From contig NC_079206.1 in NCBI RefSeq assembly GCF_026745355.1, positions 5,539,044 to 5,603,043 of the forward strand: DNA of 64,000 bases. Reading direction: 5' to 3'. Numbering within the stretch: position 1 is the stretch's first letter; every line of letters begins with the position of its first letter. Below the pieces are notes generated by a model, which worked only from the letters and a program-made list of their open reading frames with translations, was not told the DNA's origin and did no database searches. Positions 11,517 through 23,681 of this stretch are shown piece by piece. This DNA comes from Beta vulgaris subsp. vulgaris. Its lineage: Eukaryota > Streptophyta > Magnoliopsida > Caryophyllales > Amaranthaceae. The position numbers and the translations under genes are program-made.

Positions 11517-13542
11517 TCATCGGAAGTTAACTTTAGCTTGATAAGTCATGCCTACGCTCCAGTAAGGAGGGACAACATTATAGGCAACAATAGTCTGACG
11601 AGTGGTGTATGACTGAAGTTTGAAAGATAAGCGTTGGCCTCCTAATTGAGCAAAGGCTTGGTATGAAGCTCCCCAATTGTGGCTCATGCTAATCCACCCT
11701 GTTCTGCTTCCTTTTACCCACATTTGAGCTATGTCACCAGCACCACCAACGTTCATTACGTATGTTAACAACCAGTAATTGTTCCCTTGGAAGCTAAATC
11801 TTATGCCTCCTCTCTTCGCACATGGAACCCTGTCAATTAATTAACCAACAAGTACAATCGAAAAATTAGCGTGCATATCCTCGTACCACATATGCTAACC
11901 TCTTAGGACATGTTTTCCAATTTTTGGTTTTATGAATATAAAAGTCATATGATATATATAAGAGGTATAATAATCTTAAATTAGTCATACTTATACTAAA
12001 CATGTCCACTTTGAAAACTGACAACTAAAAACTGAAAATTACGAGCCCGTTTCGTTATCCTTTTTTGTTTTGAGTTTTCAGTTTTTTTAAAACTAAAAAC
12101 TGATTTTAACTTTTTAGTTGTCACTTTTCAAAATCATCATGTTCTCAATAAATTTAACTAAATTTTTATTCATTATAGGACATATATCATATGACTTTGA
12201 AAATCAAAAAACCAAAAAGCAGAAAATCACAGTAATACCGAACGGGCCCTATTTTTTTTTATTTTCATATTTTTGTTTTTGGTTTAAAAAAAAATGAAAA
12301 CACAAAATGAAAAACAATAAGGAACGAGCCCTTAATTAATATGTATGACTTAAGAGCATAGTGCATATATGTAGTTATGTACCTCCGGTACTGGACTGGA
12401 ATGATGCCAGCCCTCCAAAATGCAAGTTTCTTAAATGCAGGCATGGAGAGGTCGAAGTGCACTCGAGGCGGGTTGCACCATCCACCAGCATCGTTAGACT
12501 GACCCCAATTCGGAGGGCACAGATTCGTGGCAGTGATGGTAATGGAAGTTGGTCCACCACCATAGCCATAACCACCACCACGTTTTTTATTGCACCATTT
12601 TGAATTTGCACACATTAGTTGGTAGCATGTCCCACAACCATATCCGTTGTTGAACAATACCGTGCTCAAGGCAGCTGTATCTGTACCATACCCATTGTTG
12701 AACAAGTTTCCATATCCACAAGCTCCTCCTATCAATTACGAAAGGAAATTATTAGTAATGTGTTTGTAAGAGTCATTTAATAATGGCTTCACTATATCGA
12801 AAACGAGAGTTATTAGGCTTGATCATGCATGCATGTATATATTTGCAGCCGGAGAAAAATTCATGCATGCATGGTACGGTACTTTTATTTCGTTTTGCAT
12901 GATAAATGGTACTCCAATCAATTATAGTGGTGTTAATGAAGCTCCTTTTATCTCAAAAAATGAATTCTATGTAATAATTTAACAGACTATTTTATACACC
13001 TACTACACGACCAAATATGAGTATTTTTGCATGGTTACACGTTTGTTCAGATACTAGTTCATGATGTAAATTTATAGTTTAATTTGAATGACAAAGTTTT
13101 CAAGTGATAACTTCTTGTAAGACATTAGAATGTACTCCAAAACATATTACAAATTCTCTCTAAATTGAAATAAAAATTACTTCTGATCTAAGTACTAATG
13201 GATTGTTGTGAGATCATAAGAGCTTAGTTTTTTTATATATGAAACTAAGTAAGGCAAACAATAATTTGGGAAGCCTTTTCTCAAACTTACTAAAGATGAC
13301 ACTATCATATTAATGAAGCAAAAAACCAGCAACAAAAAAATGATGCATGATGGATTTAGTTATTTACCCATTGTCGCAGAGGCACTCTCATCACCATAAA
13401 AAGTAGCATGAGCAATCTTCCATTGGGTTGGCTTGAAGTAAGTAGGATATCCATTTGAAAATCTCACCATTTCTAATAATACAAAGAATCCGACTGAAAA
13501 ATAGAGGCTAATTTTCCATGAACTTTGCAAATTAGAAGCCAT
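11517..13542 (-). CDS. Alpha-expansin, 3 exons, 277 aa
   Basis: Expansins loosen cell walls during growth without hydrolysis. Exons (minus strand): 13542-13368, 12728-12383, 11829-11517, all with GT-AG borders and matching phases. Residues 1-31 are a signal peptide. The double-psi barrel domain runs from [20 protein letters not shown] to the HFD motif (residues 149-151), with the conserved Cys pattern [10 protein letters not shown] and the GGWCNPP block. The C-terminal carbohydrate-binding domain follows ([19 protein letters not shown] ... QAKVNFR). The order and the GACGYGN and HFD motifs identify alpha-expansin. Oddity: a Gly/Tyr-rich insertion [15 protein letters not shown] at about residues 106-120, where most alpha-expansins have a short loop. 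Intron 2 contains MITE copies. A TATA box lies about 85 bp before the ATG. The gene appears intact. Confidence 0.94.
11900..12335. mobile_element. Two head-to-head MITE copies in expansin intron 2
   Basis: Bases 12042-12249 are a copy of the MITE at 2754-2983, with AATACCGAACGGGCCC at the right end and CATATATCATATGACTTTGAAAATC inside. Bases 11905-12041 hold a diverged inverted copy of its internal part (AAAGTCATATGATATAT ... TGACAACTAAAAACTGAAAA). A further terminal piece (AACGAGCCCTTAA) ends near 12335, so one element probably inserted into another. All lie between exons 2 and 3. Confidence 0.5.
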
Positions 13543-13625
13543 GATTAATTAACTATTCTTTGATACTAGGAATGAAAAGTGAACTAGATGTTAATTTGAA
13601 TGATTTAGTTACATAAACCATAAGC

Positions 13626-13633
13626 TTTATATA
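13626..13633 (-). promoter_or_regulatory. TATA box of the expansin gene
   Basis: TATATAAA on the minus strand, about 85 bp upstream of the ATG at 13542, a normal distance for a plant gene with a short leader. Confidence 0.65.
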
Positions 13634-14099
13634 GTGTTACCAAGTAGGTAGATTCTTGAATTTCATACTATACAAAACCTAAAGTCTTAGTGACTCCCAC
13701 GAATAGTATAGCAGAATATGCACAAAAGTAAGTCTACGTTATTTCCACGCACGGATGTTGCTATCGGAGATTCAATGTTTTTGCTAATAGAAGACCAAAG
13801 CCGTCCATAACGTGCTGCCAAGTTATATGCAATTGTCTATAGAGTTTGGTAGGAGGAATCTTTTTTAATTTATAATGTGAATCGGATATAGTCCCTTTAT
13901 TTATTCAATTGATGATATATGCTAACAAATTATGCAACAGGCACAACGTATTTTATTGGAGATATGTTTAATTACATGGGTTGAATTAAGTAAACCTTAT
14001 CTTCATTAGCTACGTAACCTATAGAAGTCCTCCAATCATTTTTCGTATAGCTGAATAACAAGAGACATGCATGCATGCATACATGCATGCGGTTAGAAT

Positions 14100-14440
14100 G
14101 GGTGCACCAAGATCGTAGCTTCGCATAGGCGGCTAAGGCCATGTGCAGGGTGAGCAACTGCACAGGGTCCCCCAAAAGATAAGGGGCCCAGTTCTATTAG
14201 TTGTCCTCTTAAAGGGGAAAAAAACCTAACTCTAATTACGAACTATTCATTTTCAATTTTATAGAGGGTAATGTTGGAAGCAAATTTTAAATTTTTTTTG
14301 TTTGGTGTTTCTTCTCCTCCTATTCTCCAAAAAAGACCATTAATGACGACCCTCCCATCTCTTCCTATTCACCAAAAAAATGTAATTTTTATAATTTAAT
14401 TTAGCACAGGGCCTCTAGTTTTATGAGACGACCCTTAACG
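14100..14440. repeat. Dispersed repeat (GCACAGGGCCC type)
   Basis: The phrases GCACAGGGTCCCCCAAAAGATAAGGGGCCC and, farther on, GCACAGGGCC resemble the segment at 26225-26505 in PGRL1 intron 1, which has the same CAGGGCCCCCAAAATATAAGGGCCC wording. The two share no clear boundaries, so the class is unknown. Confidence 0.4.
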
Positions 14441-14590
14441 TACCTAGTTATTTTTTCTAAGTTTTTTTCATAAAGCATTTATGTTTTGTGATAATGTAGT
14501 TTTTTTGTAAATTTTGAAAAGAGTAATTTTATATGGTATTCCTCTGTTTTTGACTTTTTTTGTGTACTACTCTAGCATGTTTTAGTATTT

Positions 14591-14993
14591 TAACTAGTGA
14601 GTGTCCCGGGCGATGCTCCGGGTTGTTTATTTTCTTAGATTTTTGTCTTGTGAGGAAAAAATTGACCACAATAGTCTATTATCATTACCATTAATGTGTT
14701 AAATATCTTACTACTTGTATAGTCTTTTAATTAGATATAATTACAAAACCTTATTATATTTTATTTTGAAATATTAATCAAAGATGTTATGTTGGATCAA
14801 TGGTTATATTAAGCTCTCAAATTTCCTTTCAAAGGTCTCGTGTTTGATACCTTCTAACCACACAACATTATTTTTTTATTTGAGAGGTTGTTTGACATGA
14901 AAATAGAGCATATGCCTTAGAGTGTTAGAGAAGAGTGCCACATGGCACATAGACGTTCTTATGCACGTCTTTTAATATATTAGTATAGATTGG
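14591..14993. repeat. Short interspersed repeat with tRNA B-box-like sequence
   Basis: It starts near ACTAGTGAGTGTCCCGGGCG and ends CTTTTAATATATTAGTATAGAT. The same ending word recurs at 31332-31352 and the middle (GGTCTCGTGTTTGATACC) resembles the tRNA B box that drives SINE transcription; 31140-31270 and 34470-34545 carry similar middles. It is probably a SINE-derived or small non-autonomous repeat. Confidence 0.35.
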
Positions 14994-15762
14994 TACCTTT
15001 TAATTATTTTATTTTCTATATGGTACCTCTTTAAAATCCCTCCATCTTCTTAAAAATGAAGTTAACCACTCTCTACAAGTCATCACTGCTATTATGGACA
15101 TCAACCAGACTCATTAACCTCGTTTTGCTGATTCCTCTCAATGAAATTTTCCATGCTCCTGCCCCTGCTTCTATCATTGGTGCTATCATCGTTTCACAAC
15201 TTTAGCTCTTTATTAATAAGGATGTTAACTATAACTTGGGTGTACGTACCACCATAAACTTTGGTTAGTAATTAAAATATCACATACTATTGGACTTGAT
15301 GCAGTGCGTATCATCAATGACATTAGAGGTATTTTTTGGGTGTCGTCGGAGCATCTTGATTTTTTATATATATTTTTCCCATTTCCTGCCTATTTTCCAG
15401 TCCTATTTTTTCATCTAAAACCTTTTTTTTCCCTCCAATTATATGTAATTTCACCGCTTCAAATGCTTCACTGAAGCAAAATCTCTTTGTTATTTGAGAT
15501 TGTGATGAAGTCTCTTGCAATACGACGTCAAAATCACCTAATCTGCATCCATATGCGGCGTTTCACAGAGCAAATGAGGTGATTTCGACGCTGCAGAAGA
15601 ATGGAGGTTGCTCAAGTCTAGACATGATACATTCTCTTAACTTGTTAACAAATGTTTTCTATTGCCTCTTAACTTATCAGGATACATTCTCTTAACCTCA
15701 CATAAATAAAGTTGAACATTAATTCGAATCTAATCATATACAACCACATACAAACATAAGAT

Positions 15763-16379
15763 TAGAGGTGGCAAAATGGACATGTACCCGATACCTGACC
15801 TGAGAATACCCTACTCAAGAGTATTTCACCCGAAAACAACCACCCAAAACAAAACCCGAAATAACTTGATCCGTAAGAACCTAAACCCAAATATGACATG
15901 TGCACGAAAAACAACCCAAACATAACCTACCCGGCCTGAAGTGACCCGAAAATAATATTGCAATATTTTTCATGAACATAAACTTTTTTGGTAATTAAGT
16001 TGAACAACCAAATAATAGAAACAAATAAAGAAACATAAAAACTTCTAAATCAGAGCAAAAAGTCTAAATATCACATGACTGCGTGGCACCATTAATTCAA
16101 AATATTAATGTAGGTAAAAGAACTCAAATTGTTTTTTTTTTAAGAAACTTGAACTATTCTAGTTGCTTGACTCACTTTAAGCTGGTTAGTATATGTTTTA
16201 TTTATTTGTTACATAAAGAAAGTCGATCTAACCCGACCCAAATCAACCCAACATGATGTTGACCCAAGGCATCAAACTCGTTTCCGACCCTACTCGAATT
16301 TTTATGGTCTCGAGATGGGCTCAAACACGAATGGACCCGAACAAAAGGTGATCTGAATATGATCCGTTTACCACCTCTA
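15763..16379. mobile_element. hAT-like MITE with TAGAGGTGG ends
   Basis: The left end TAGAGGTGGCAAAATGG is mirrored by the right end TTTACCACCTCTA. The arms repeat ACCCGA/TCGGGT-type words. The structure matches the elements at 27959-28424 and 59079-59359, which have clear 8 bp duplications, but here the flanks (CATAAGAT and TATAGTTA) do not match. Confidence 0.55.
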
Positions 16380-16499
16380 TATAGTTAAAATTAGATATAA
16401 TAACACAACCAACCTGATATGAACATATGATGGTTCCAATTCAATTAGTAGAATGCGTCGTTTGAGCTTTTATGATCGGGTCTTGTGTGCTCAGTCCTG

Positions 16500-16905
16500 A
16501 CCAAGGGTGCTTATCGACGAGTCGAGCCTGAATAGCACTGGGCTCGACTCGAGCTTATTTAACTTTTCATGGGTTCGGCTCGGCTTAGCTCGTGTGCTCG
16601 TCGAGCTCGTGATTAGAATTTGCAGCTTGAGCTCGACTCGTAAGCTCGTTTAGGCTCGGCTCGTGAGCTCGATTATGCTCAGCTCGGCTCGTGAGCTCGT
16701 TTAGGGTCGGCTCTTCTCTATCTTTTTTGTTTTCCTTTTTTTTAATTGTTTTTACCTTTTTCTTTTTATCTTTATTCTATACCTTAGTTAATATCTTAAA
16801 AGAAATACTTAATATAATTTTTAATATAATATAATAATCAAGCTATTCACAAGTTTTGTCTAGCTCGGCTCGGCTCGTTTAAGTCTCGAGCCGAGCCGAG
16901 CCCAA
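16500..16905. mobile_element. GCTCGGCTCG-rich non-autonomous element
   Basis: Dense repeats of GCTCGGCTCG, GAGCTCG and their inverses CGAGCCGAGC flank an AT-rich core at 16730-16860. This arrangement is typical of hAT-like MITEs with repetitive arms. No duplication could be fixed because the right flank is itself duplicated. Confidence 0.45.
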
Positions 16906-17051
16906 GCTGCTCCTAAATTGTAGACTCATTATCACTCCTCGTCCTCACACGTGAAATAAAACGAGCCGAGCCAATCCGAGCCGAGCCGAGCCGAGCCCAA
17001 GCTGCTCCTAAATTGTAGACTCATTATCACTCCTCGTCCTCACACGTGAAA
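16889..17051. promoter_or_regulatory. 95-bp direct duplication with two G-boxes upstream of SAP18
   Basis: A segment running from CCGAGCCGAG through GCTGCTCCTAAATTGTAG to CACACGTGAAA occurs twice with an exact offset of 95 bp. Each copy carries a G-box CACGTG (16948-16953 and 17043-17048), the second only about 95 bp before the SAP18 start codon. The copies look identical over the ~65 bp after the GAGCC arm, so the duplication is recent or maintained. An effect on transcription is an inference. Confidence 0.7.
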
Positions 17052-17143
17052 CACTTGTTAAGCGACTTACACAAACACTAAGGTGAAACTCAGTCGTCCA
17101 GCCCTTGCTGTAAACGCATCATAGCAATTAGGAATTAGCAAGT

Positions 17144-20100
17144 ATGGACAGAAAAAGGAGCAGAGAGGAGAGAGAAAGAGTAGGCGGAGGCGTCGCCGAA
17201 CCACCGCCCAGATCCTCCGGTCGCCCTCTTCCGCCGCCTCCCCCTCTTCCATCGCGAGGCCTACCTGGTCCCCCTCCTCTTCGTGCGCGCTTCCAGCCCG
17301 TCGATCGTGAAAAGGTCCTTCTTTATCTTCTCCTTTTTTTTCATTATTATTCTTCAATTTCTTCTTCATTTGTCAATCCCCTTAGTTTATTTTCCCTTTT
17401 TTGAACGTTTCTTGGTGCCAATTTAAGTTCATGTTATTGATTTTGGAATTCGGAGAATTAGGGTTTTGGGTTTAGGGTTTAGGGTTTATTTAAGTTCTCA
17501 TACTCTCAGTCATTTACAAACAAATTAGTCTTTGTGGAAATGCAACATGATCTTGAAGGGTAGAGGAGCACATTACCAAAGTTGGAACGAAGATTTTTCG
17601 AAGAATCATAGATAGTGTATTACTGTCCCTACTTATGTTGTGGTTCTTAGAATGTTCTATTCATAGGGTGCAAATGCAAAGTTAAATTGGGGTATTCTAG
17701 TTTGAACATTGTAGCTATGATAATTGGTCTGGTGTCATATTTGTGTGCTGGTATTTGCTACTGTATTCCAGAGGAAGTGCGTTTAAATATTTTTGGCTGA
17801 TTAGAACTGTGATCCTATCTATTTGGTGGTGGAAAGGAAACTGTGAGATTTATAGTGGAAGTTGCGTATTTCTCAAACCTTTTGTGCTATGTTGCTCAAA
17901 CATGGTTTGAGTGTCTACTCGGATACGGGTGTCCAAGTGTCCGACTCAGCTACTTTGTAGAAAAAAGACAAGTTTTAAGTTTAAAATGGAGTATCCAATT
18001 AAAGTGTCGTGTCAAACATGACACAACCCGACACCTGGTTTTTGAGGTAAATGGAGGTGTCGGAGTAACATAGCTTTTGTGCTCTTTTGATATATGCTTA
18101 CAAGTCATAAAATGTTATGATTTGTGTAATTATAGTAATACACTTCTCTTTTTGTTTGCTCAAACTAGCCTCCTTAGAACTCATTCAAGCTCTGCTTCTA
18201 TTGGGCATCCATCCGAAATTATTGTATAATGAATGATTCTTAGTGCGAATTGGTATCACATTTCTCCTTTTTCTTTCTTAATTCTCTAGTTTCTTTGAGA
18301 AATGTGTTGAAATTGTCAACTTAACTTGAAACTTTAGTAGAGTGCTTGGAAGCTGTATATTTCTGTTCATGCATGTGATTTCTAAGAACTACTGAGTTGA
18401 TTCTCTGTCTTTTGCTTATGCAGACTTGTCCATTGTTGCTTCGGGTTTTCACCAAGGTATGTGAATATCCTTAGAACTGTAGTTTGCGTTTGTCATATAT
18501 CCTTCGTTGGAATTCTTTGTGTGTTCCTTTCATTAATTCCCATTGTTTCTTCTGTACACATGTGGGACAGTATTCCTGATGTCTTTAGGGTTTTCGTATA
18601 TTTGTGAAAGTGCTGAATGTTGAAACTTCTGATGACTTGATTTGTTATTAAATTGTAATTTCAGGATAGATGTAAACTAAGCAGTGGGATTGAGATGGCA
18701 TTAGCATGTTAAATATTGTTTTAAGTTTTTCTTTTCTTCTCTCAGTTCCCTATTGTTGGTTTCTGCATTAAGTGCAATACCTCAGGCTCAAATTTGAGAT
18801 CTGGAAGTAGTGGGAGAGGTGGAACAAAGGTTCCATTGGGACTTTGGGAGATCAAATAGAAGAGTTATATGCGGTAATTGGCTTATCTGCCTATAAAATA
18901 TTTTGTAATTGAGTCAATAATGATAACTAAACCCTTTACATTAAATACATCTAATCAAACTTTTATAAGGCTCCATCCCTTTTGGACGTTTATCCTGATC
19001 TTTGTGAGAATAAAAAAAATGTTTTTTATGAATTGCTTAAATGTTTTTTAGGAATTGGACTTTGAAAATTTAATTCCAGAGTTAGCCCAAATGTGATGTT
19101 TGGATAGCATATAATTCGGATTTGGTCCACCTCTTGCATTTAACACATAGCCCAAATTGTTGGACTTCTAAATGCCATTTCAGTACATGGAATTTTAAAG
19201 TTCACTAAGCCTTCGTTATTTATCATTTTAACACCAAATTTTCCTCTCTCTCCTATATATCCACCTTCCAGCTGCCATTAGAGCTCCGTTTGCAGCTCGG
19301 TTTTCCAGGGGATCCTCCATAAGATAGTGGTTCAAGCATTTATCACTCTCGATATATCTATCATGATATATTTTTTTCATTCTCCTTGATTTTCATGCCT
19401 CTGTTTTTCTATGTCAAGGCTATTCAAGTGCTTGGAGAATATCAATTCCAATTTTCAATCTAGAATTGTTCCAAAGTGTTTAAGTCATAAGCACACCACC
19501 TCAATTTGAGTCATACTCCTATTGTTTTTTTTTAGATGCAACATTTGCTCTTTTTAATTCTCTCACCAAAAACACGAATGTTGCATCTAAAAGAAACAAA
19601 GGAAGTTATCATTGAAGTATCAGAAAGAATCGGGATGGAGACACAAAAAGTTCAATTACACCAAGGTGAAGGCGTTTGTGGTGTAGGAGATAGGAGTGGT
19701 AGGCTTCTTTTTTAGTGGGTTTTTTTGTGCCTTATACCACTTCTGCAGTTTCTCTTCGCTTGCAAAGACAAATGAAATTTAGTTTTTCCCATTACTTTCT
19801 CAAATAATGACATAAATAGCAGAAGCTTTTTAATTTCCTTATAACAATTCCTCACTTCCCAAATAGTATGATGGAATGTGGAATTCTAGAATTATTTCTA
19901 GTAATTGTCAATTATGTTTGTAATTGAATATTTTAGATATCACATTTCAAAATTAAGATCAATAGATTTAAATGACATCCTTATATGATGAACCTTATAT
20001 ATGCAATTTAATAACGTGGCAAGACAAGGGAGATGGACGGAGTGTGGCATGTTAATTGAGTTGGCCAAATATAGTCGTTTCACTATTGGGTTATTTACTG

Positions 20101-22193
20101 GTCGTTACATGGTAGTTTTTGTTCAGAGTTTTTTTGGTCCCGGTTATCCTCCCAAATTTTATAATTAATGGCGTAGTATAATGATTTTCTGTACTCACAA
20201 GTGGAACCAGTTATTTATTTTGCTTCTGAGGCAAATTTGGAGGACTCTTGCTCTTCTTGACAATCAAGTCAAAAAGCTTCTTCATAGCCATAGATTATAA
20301 TGATCATTGATCCATCACAAACACATATACCTGCATCTGATTACAATTTGTAGCACTTGGGCTTTTGCACTATTTGATGCTAATTTTGAATTCTTAACTG
20401 TACTTTGTTTATTAATAAATAAAAAAAAATGTTTGTATGTAAGATGTTAGATTTATCTTGATGTATAATGTTGAATATATTATTGTGTTTTCCACTCGGA
20501 TAATTTTAGATGATGAACAGACAGAGTTACGTGTTAGAGAAAGTAGAATTTGAATTGTTGCAATTCAAAAGAAACGGAGGAAGTACATTGTAGGATACGG
20601 ATAATAGGAAGGAATGGAATCGATTCTTCAACTTTTAGACTACTAAGAATTGTTACAATTAAATTTAGCATCTCTAATTATAATTGGACTATAGAAATAA
20701 TTGATAGTTTTGCATGTAATATCTATCAACAAGGAGATCCATGCTACCTTGCTGCCTCATGTCTTGGAAAATGGTAGCTCATGTCTTGAAAATTTATGTG
20801 ATGATAAATTCTACCCAATGTGTTGGCTGCTCCTCCTCGTACTGAATATTTTACCTTTAGTAACTATCCTTTTTGACTGTCAAGGTGCTTGATCTAATTT
20901 GTGCGCAAACAAATATCGATTCAGAGCACAATAAACAGAGAAGCAAGAGAGAGAAGATGCAGGGTTGGGGGGGGGGGAGAGAGGGAGGTAGCTTTTATGA
21001 GACGATGACCTGACGACTAGAACCAGACTGAAAACTTGTAGGGATTGGCTTCAGTCAATTTCAGGCGGATGAACACAAATTTATGAACCATATTATTAAC
21101 GTTTTTAAAAGATGCTGGTGCTGGAATGCTAGAATATCAAATGAATGAGTCAAAGATATTATGCTGCATTGTATTGATGAGACATGCAATAGGAGAAATG
21201 AGCAGATGCTTTGGTTTTGCTATTATGCTCCAATATGCATTTCTTGGTTTGGCTAAGAGCTGTTTCATTTTGATTTTAATTATGATGTTTTCTAGACTGG
21301 AGGTCACCATACCCAAGAAGATTTTTCAGTGAGAGGCAAGGAGCCCAAGGATGAGGTCCAAATATATACATGGATGGATGCTACTCTTCGAGAGTTGACT
21401 GATCTTGTATGTATGCCAATTCTTATTTCTGAGTTTTCATTCTGTATTTTGAACTCTCCCCTCCCACCGAAATTGACAGCTTTCTTGTGTGTGTATCACA
21501 CTGATTGTTATAATTACCTGAAGGTGAAGGAAGTATCTCCAGCTGCCAGAAGACGAGATGCGAAATTGTCTTTTGCAGTTGTATATCCTGATAAAAATGG
21601 GCGCATGCAAGTAAAGAAGGTATTTGCTGAATTGCCTAAGCTAAATCATGGATGATTGTTCATTTGTTCCTTTTCTGCTTTTAGACTTTGCAGTGTTAAT
21701 TCAAATCTACTACCTCTACATATTGACTACTGAGACAAGCAGTTCTTCCTCAGTATGAGTGTTTCTATACCAACAGAAAAATACTTGATAAACACAGAAA
21801 GCAGCATGCAAAATAATAAAAGGAAAAGGAATTAGTATTTGGGCATAAGGGGGGGGGGGGGGGTTGCTAAGTTCCATTGTGCTAAAGTAGACATGCCGAA
21901 ACTTTTGGTATCAAGGTGTTTAAACTTTAAACTGTTCATGTCAACATTTTTTCAGGTAGGTGAAACCTTCTCAAATGCAAATAAAAGACGGTTAGATGAC
22001 AACAAGGCCTTGTCTGAGATATACTTCCAGGTAAATCTTCATCACACAGCTATACTGAAGTTTTGTTTTCCCTAGTCTCCGTAGATCAAGAGGATCAGTG
22101 ATTCTATACTTTCTTTTTCCTGGTACTTCACAAAGTTAATCACTTTCTAATATTTTGTAGATTGGAGATTACTTGGATGTGTCAATTGAGTAG
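17144..22193 (+). CDS. SAP18: SAP18, Sin3-associated polypeptide, 6 exons, 172 aa
   Basis: SAP18 is an adaptor that joins Sin3/HDAC corepressors and the splicing-linked ASAP complex; it acts in the nucleus. Exons: 17144-17314, 18424-18456, 21296-21406, 21524-21619, 21956-22030, 22161-22193, all phase 0 with GT-AG borders. Residues 1-50 are a plant-type Arg/Pro-rich leader ending in PVDREK. Then follows the ubiquitin-like SAP18 domain: TCPLLLRVFTK, GGHHTQEDF, RGKEPKDEVQIYTW, DATLRELTDL, VSPAARRRDAKLSF and the terminal IGDYLDVSI. The Arabidopsis protein has 152 residues; the extra length here is in the leader. Intron 1 has (TTTAGGG)-type telo-box sequence at 17470-17490, and intron 2 is 2.8 kb and holds a small MITE. 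Convergent with PGRL1. Every exon is recognisable, so confidence is high. Confidence 0.96.
17462..17489 (+). promoter_or_regulatory. Telo-box / short interstitial telomere-like repeat in SAP18 intron 1
   Basis: The sequence contains TTTAGGGTTTAGGGTTTA, i.e. plant telomere units (TTTAGGG) in tandem, 150 bp into intron 1. Telo-boxes close to transcription starts are a known element of plant growth and translation genes; a role here is inferred. Confidence 0.5.
19514..19608. mobile_element. Short Stowaway-like MITE in SAP18 intron 2
   Basis: A 95 bp hairpin: TACTCCTATTG and TTTAGATGCAACAT on the left, ATGTTGCATCTAAA and GGAAGTTA on the right. It has no coding capacity. Confidence 0.6.
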
Positions 22194-23681
22194 AGCGGAG
22201 TGGCTGGCTGCACATGCATAGTTTTGCCGAGGCACAGATAGATGGCTTCTGTTATTCGTTAAAAATGGCATATAGAGTAATAGCAGCACGACATCAATGC
22301 TTAAGCTGTCATGCCTGCAAGTAATTCACATCTCGGCTATTCCTTTTAGTAGTCTGCTTTTAAGAGTATGATTCGTGTTAATTTCTTGTATTCTGATTTT
22401 AAGATTAACATTAAACTGTTAGCATTTGTTTCTATGGCTTGTAAAAGATGCCTTGATTAAGTAGTTGATACGAGCGGTTCAATGATCTATATGCAAAATG
22501 TATTCATTTTCTCACTTGCTGATTTTCAAAAAATGTTTTTGCTTGTTTGGTTAATGCTATAGAATTCATGTACACAATATATGAAAATGTACACAATCAT
22601 GATCTAGTTGATTGTTTCACTCAAATGATTCAAGAGCCTGTATAAGAATTACATACAGAATTCAATTCAATATCAATCTGTCTCTAGTATGCAGGAAGTT
22701 TACAAGAATATACATAGATTACGTAAATTTATTTGTGTACTGTAACACCTGGCAGATTTTTTCACATGCATCCCACAATTTATAGATCTTAGTCATTTGA
22801 ATCTCCAAAGGAACTAATATACCGCCCCTGTGGCCAAAAACATAAGTTCCTCACATTTGCATGATCAGCTGAATATCTTGCAAAATATTCTGCAACAGAG
22901 ATTATCTTCAATAAGAGTAGCATTTTAATAATGGAAGTCAATATATACATTTATAGCTAAAATTCGTAGAGCAAAATATTCCGAAATTTTGACAAGAAAA
23001 TCTCAAGGTTCAACATATTCTAAAACTGTTGCAAACTTTTACTAGGTAAGAAATCATCTTAGTTTTTTAGGGTATCATTTTCAATATCGAAGTGTTGTGT
23101 TATATGCATTTCGAATTTTTTGAAAATACTCGAAACCTTGGATGAATTCTTAGTAATGAAAGGGCGAGGTTGTTTCCAAATTGGATGTTGAAGCTTGTTG
23201 TTTTTTGAGTTCCTTTTTTTTTTTTTTTTAATTCAATAGTACTTAGTTGTGATTGGAGTCACTAGATCTAGATCAATAAAAATAGAAGGGATGTTAAACC
23301 ACTAAAAGTTTTTTGTTCCACTATAAGTAAGGTGGTCGTCTCACAAAGTAGAGTGAAAAATAGTACCACCAAAACATTTAAGTTCGTCTAAAAATACCAA
23401 TTAAACATTTCCTATTACCAAATTAAAAATTCATAATACTGATACCATCATAAGGCTTCTTGGCACCTGTACTACCAAAGTGTTTATTGCAACTTTTTCT
23501 AGTACCAAAATCCAGTGATATAGCAACAAATAACTACTTAGTACCAATATTATTATGTGCTAGACCATTCTCAATAAGATAGGACTAGGGAAGAGGATCC
23601 CTATTAAGTGTTAAACCATGGAAAACTGAGCATATCAGGTGATTGGCAAAGGATTACAGATTCATCTTGTGTACCTTGCCT
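22194..23681. other. Intergenic gap between convergent SAP18 and PGRL1
   Basis: About 1.5 kb holding the 3' untranslated regions and terminators of two convergent genes. A decayed taccaaa/ggtac-rich segment lies at 23340-23540. No gene or defined repeat is visible. Confidence 0.6.

Larger units (their letters stand above)
13543..17143. other. Intergenic region between expansin and SAP18
   Basis: The region lies upstream of both divergent genes. It holds the expansin TATA box, a dispersed repeat at 14100-14440, a tRNA-box-containing repeat at 14591-14993, a TAGAGGTGG-ended MITE at 15763-16379, a CTCGGCTCG-rich element at 16500-16905 and the duplicated G-box segment at 16889-17051. Bases 13640-14100 and 14994-15760 show no identifiable feature and no gene. 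Confidence 0.55.
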
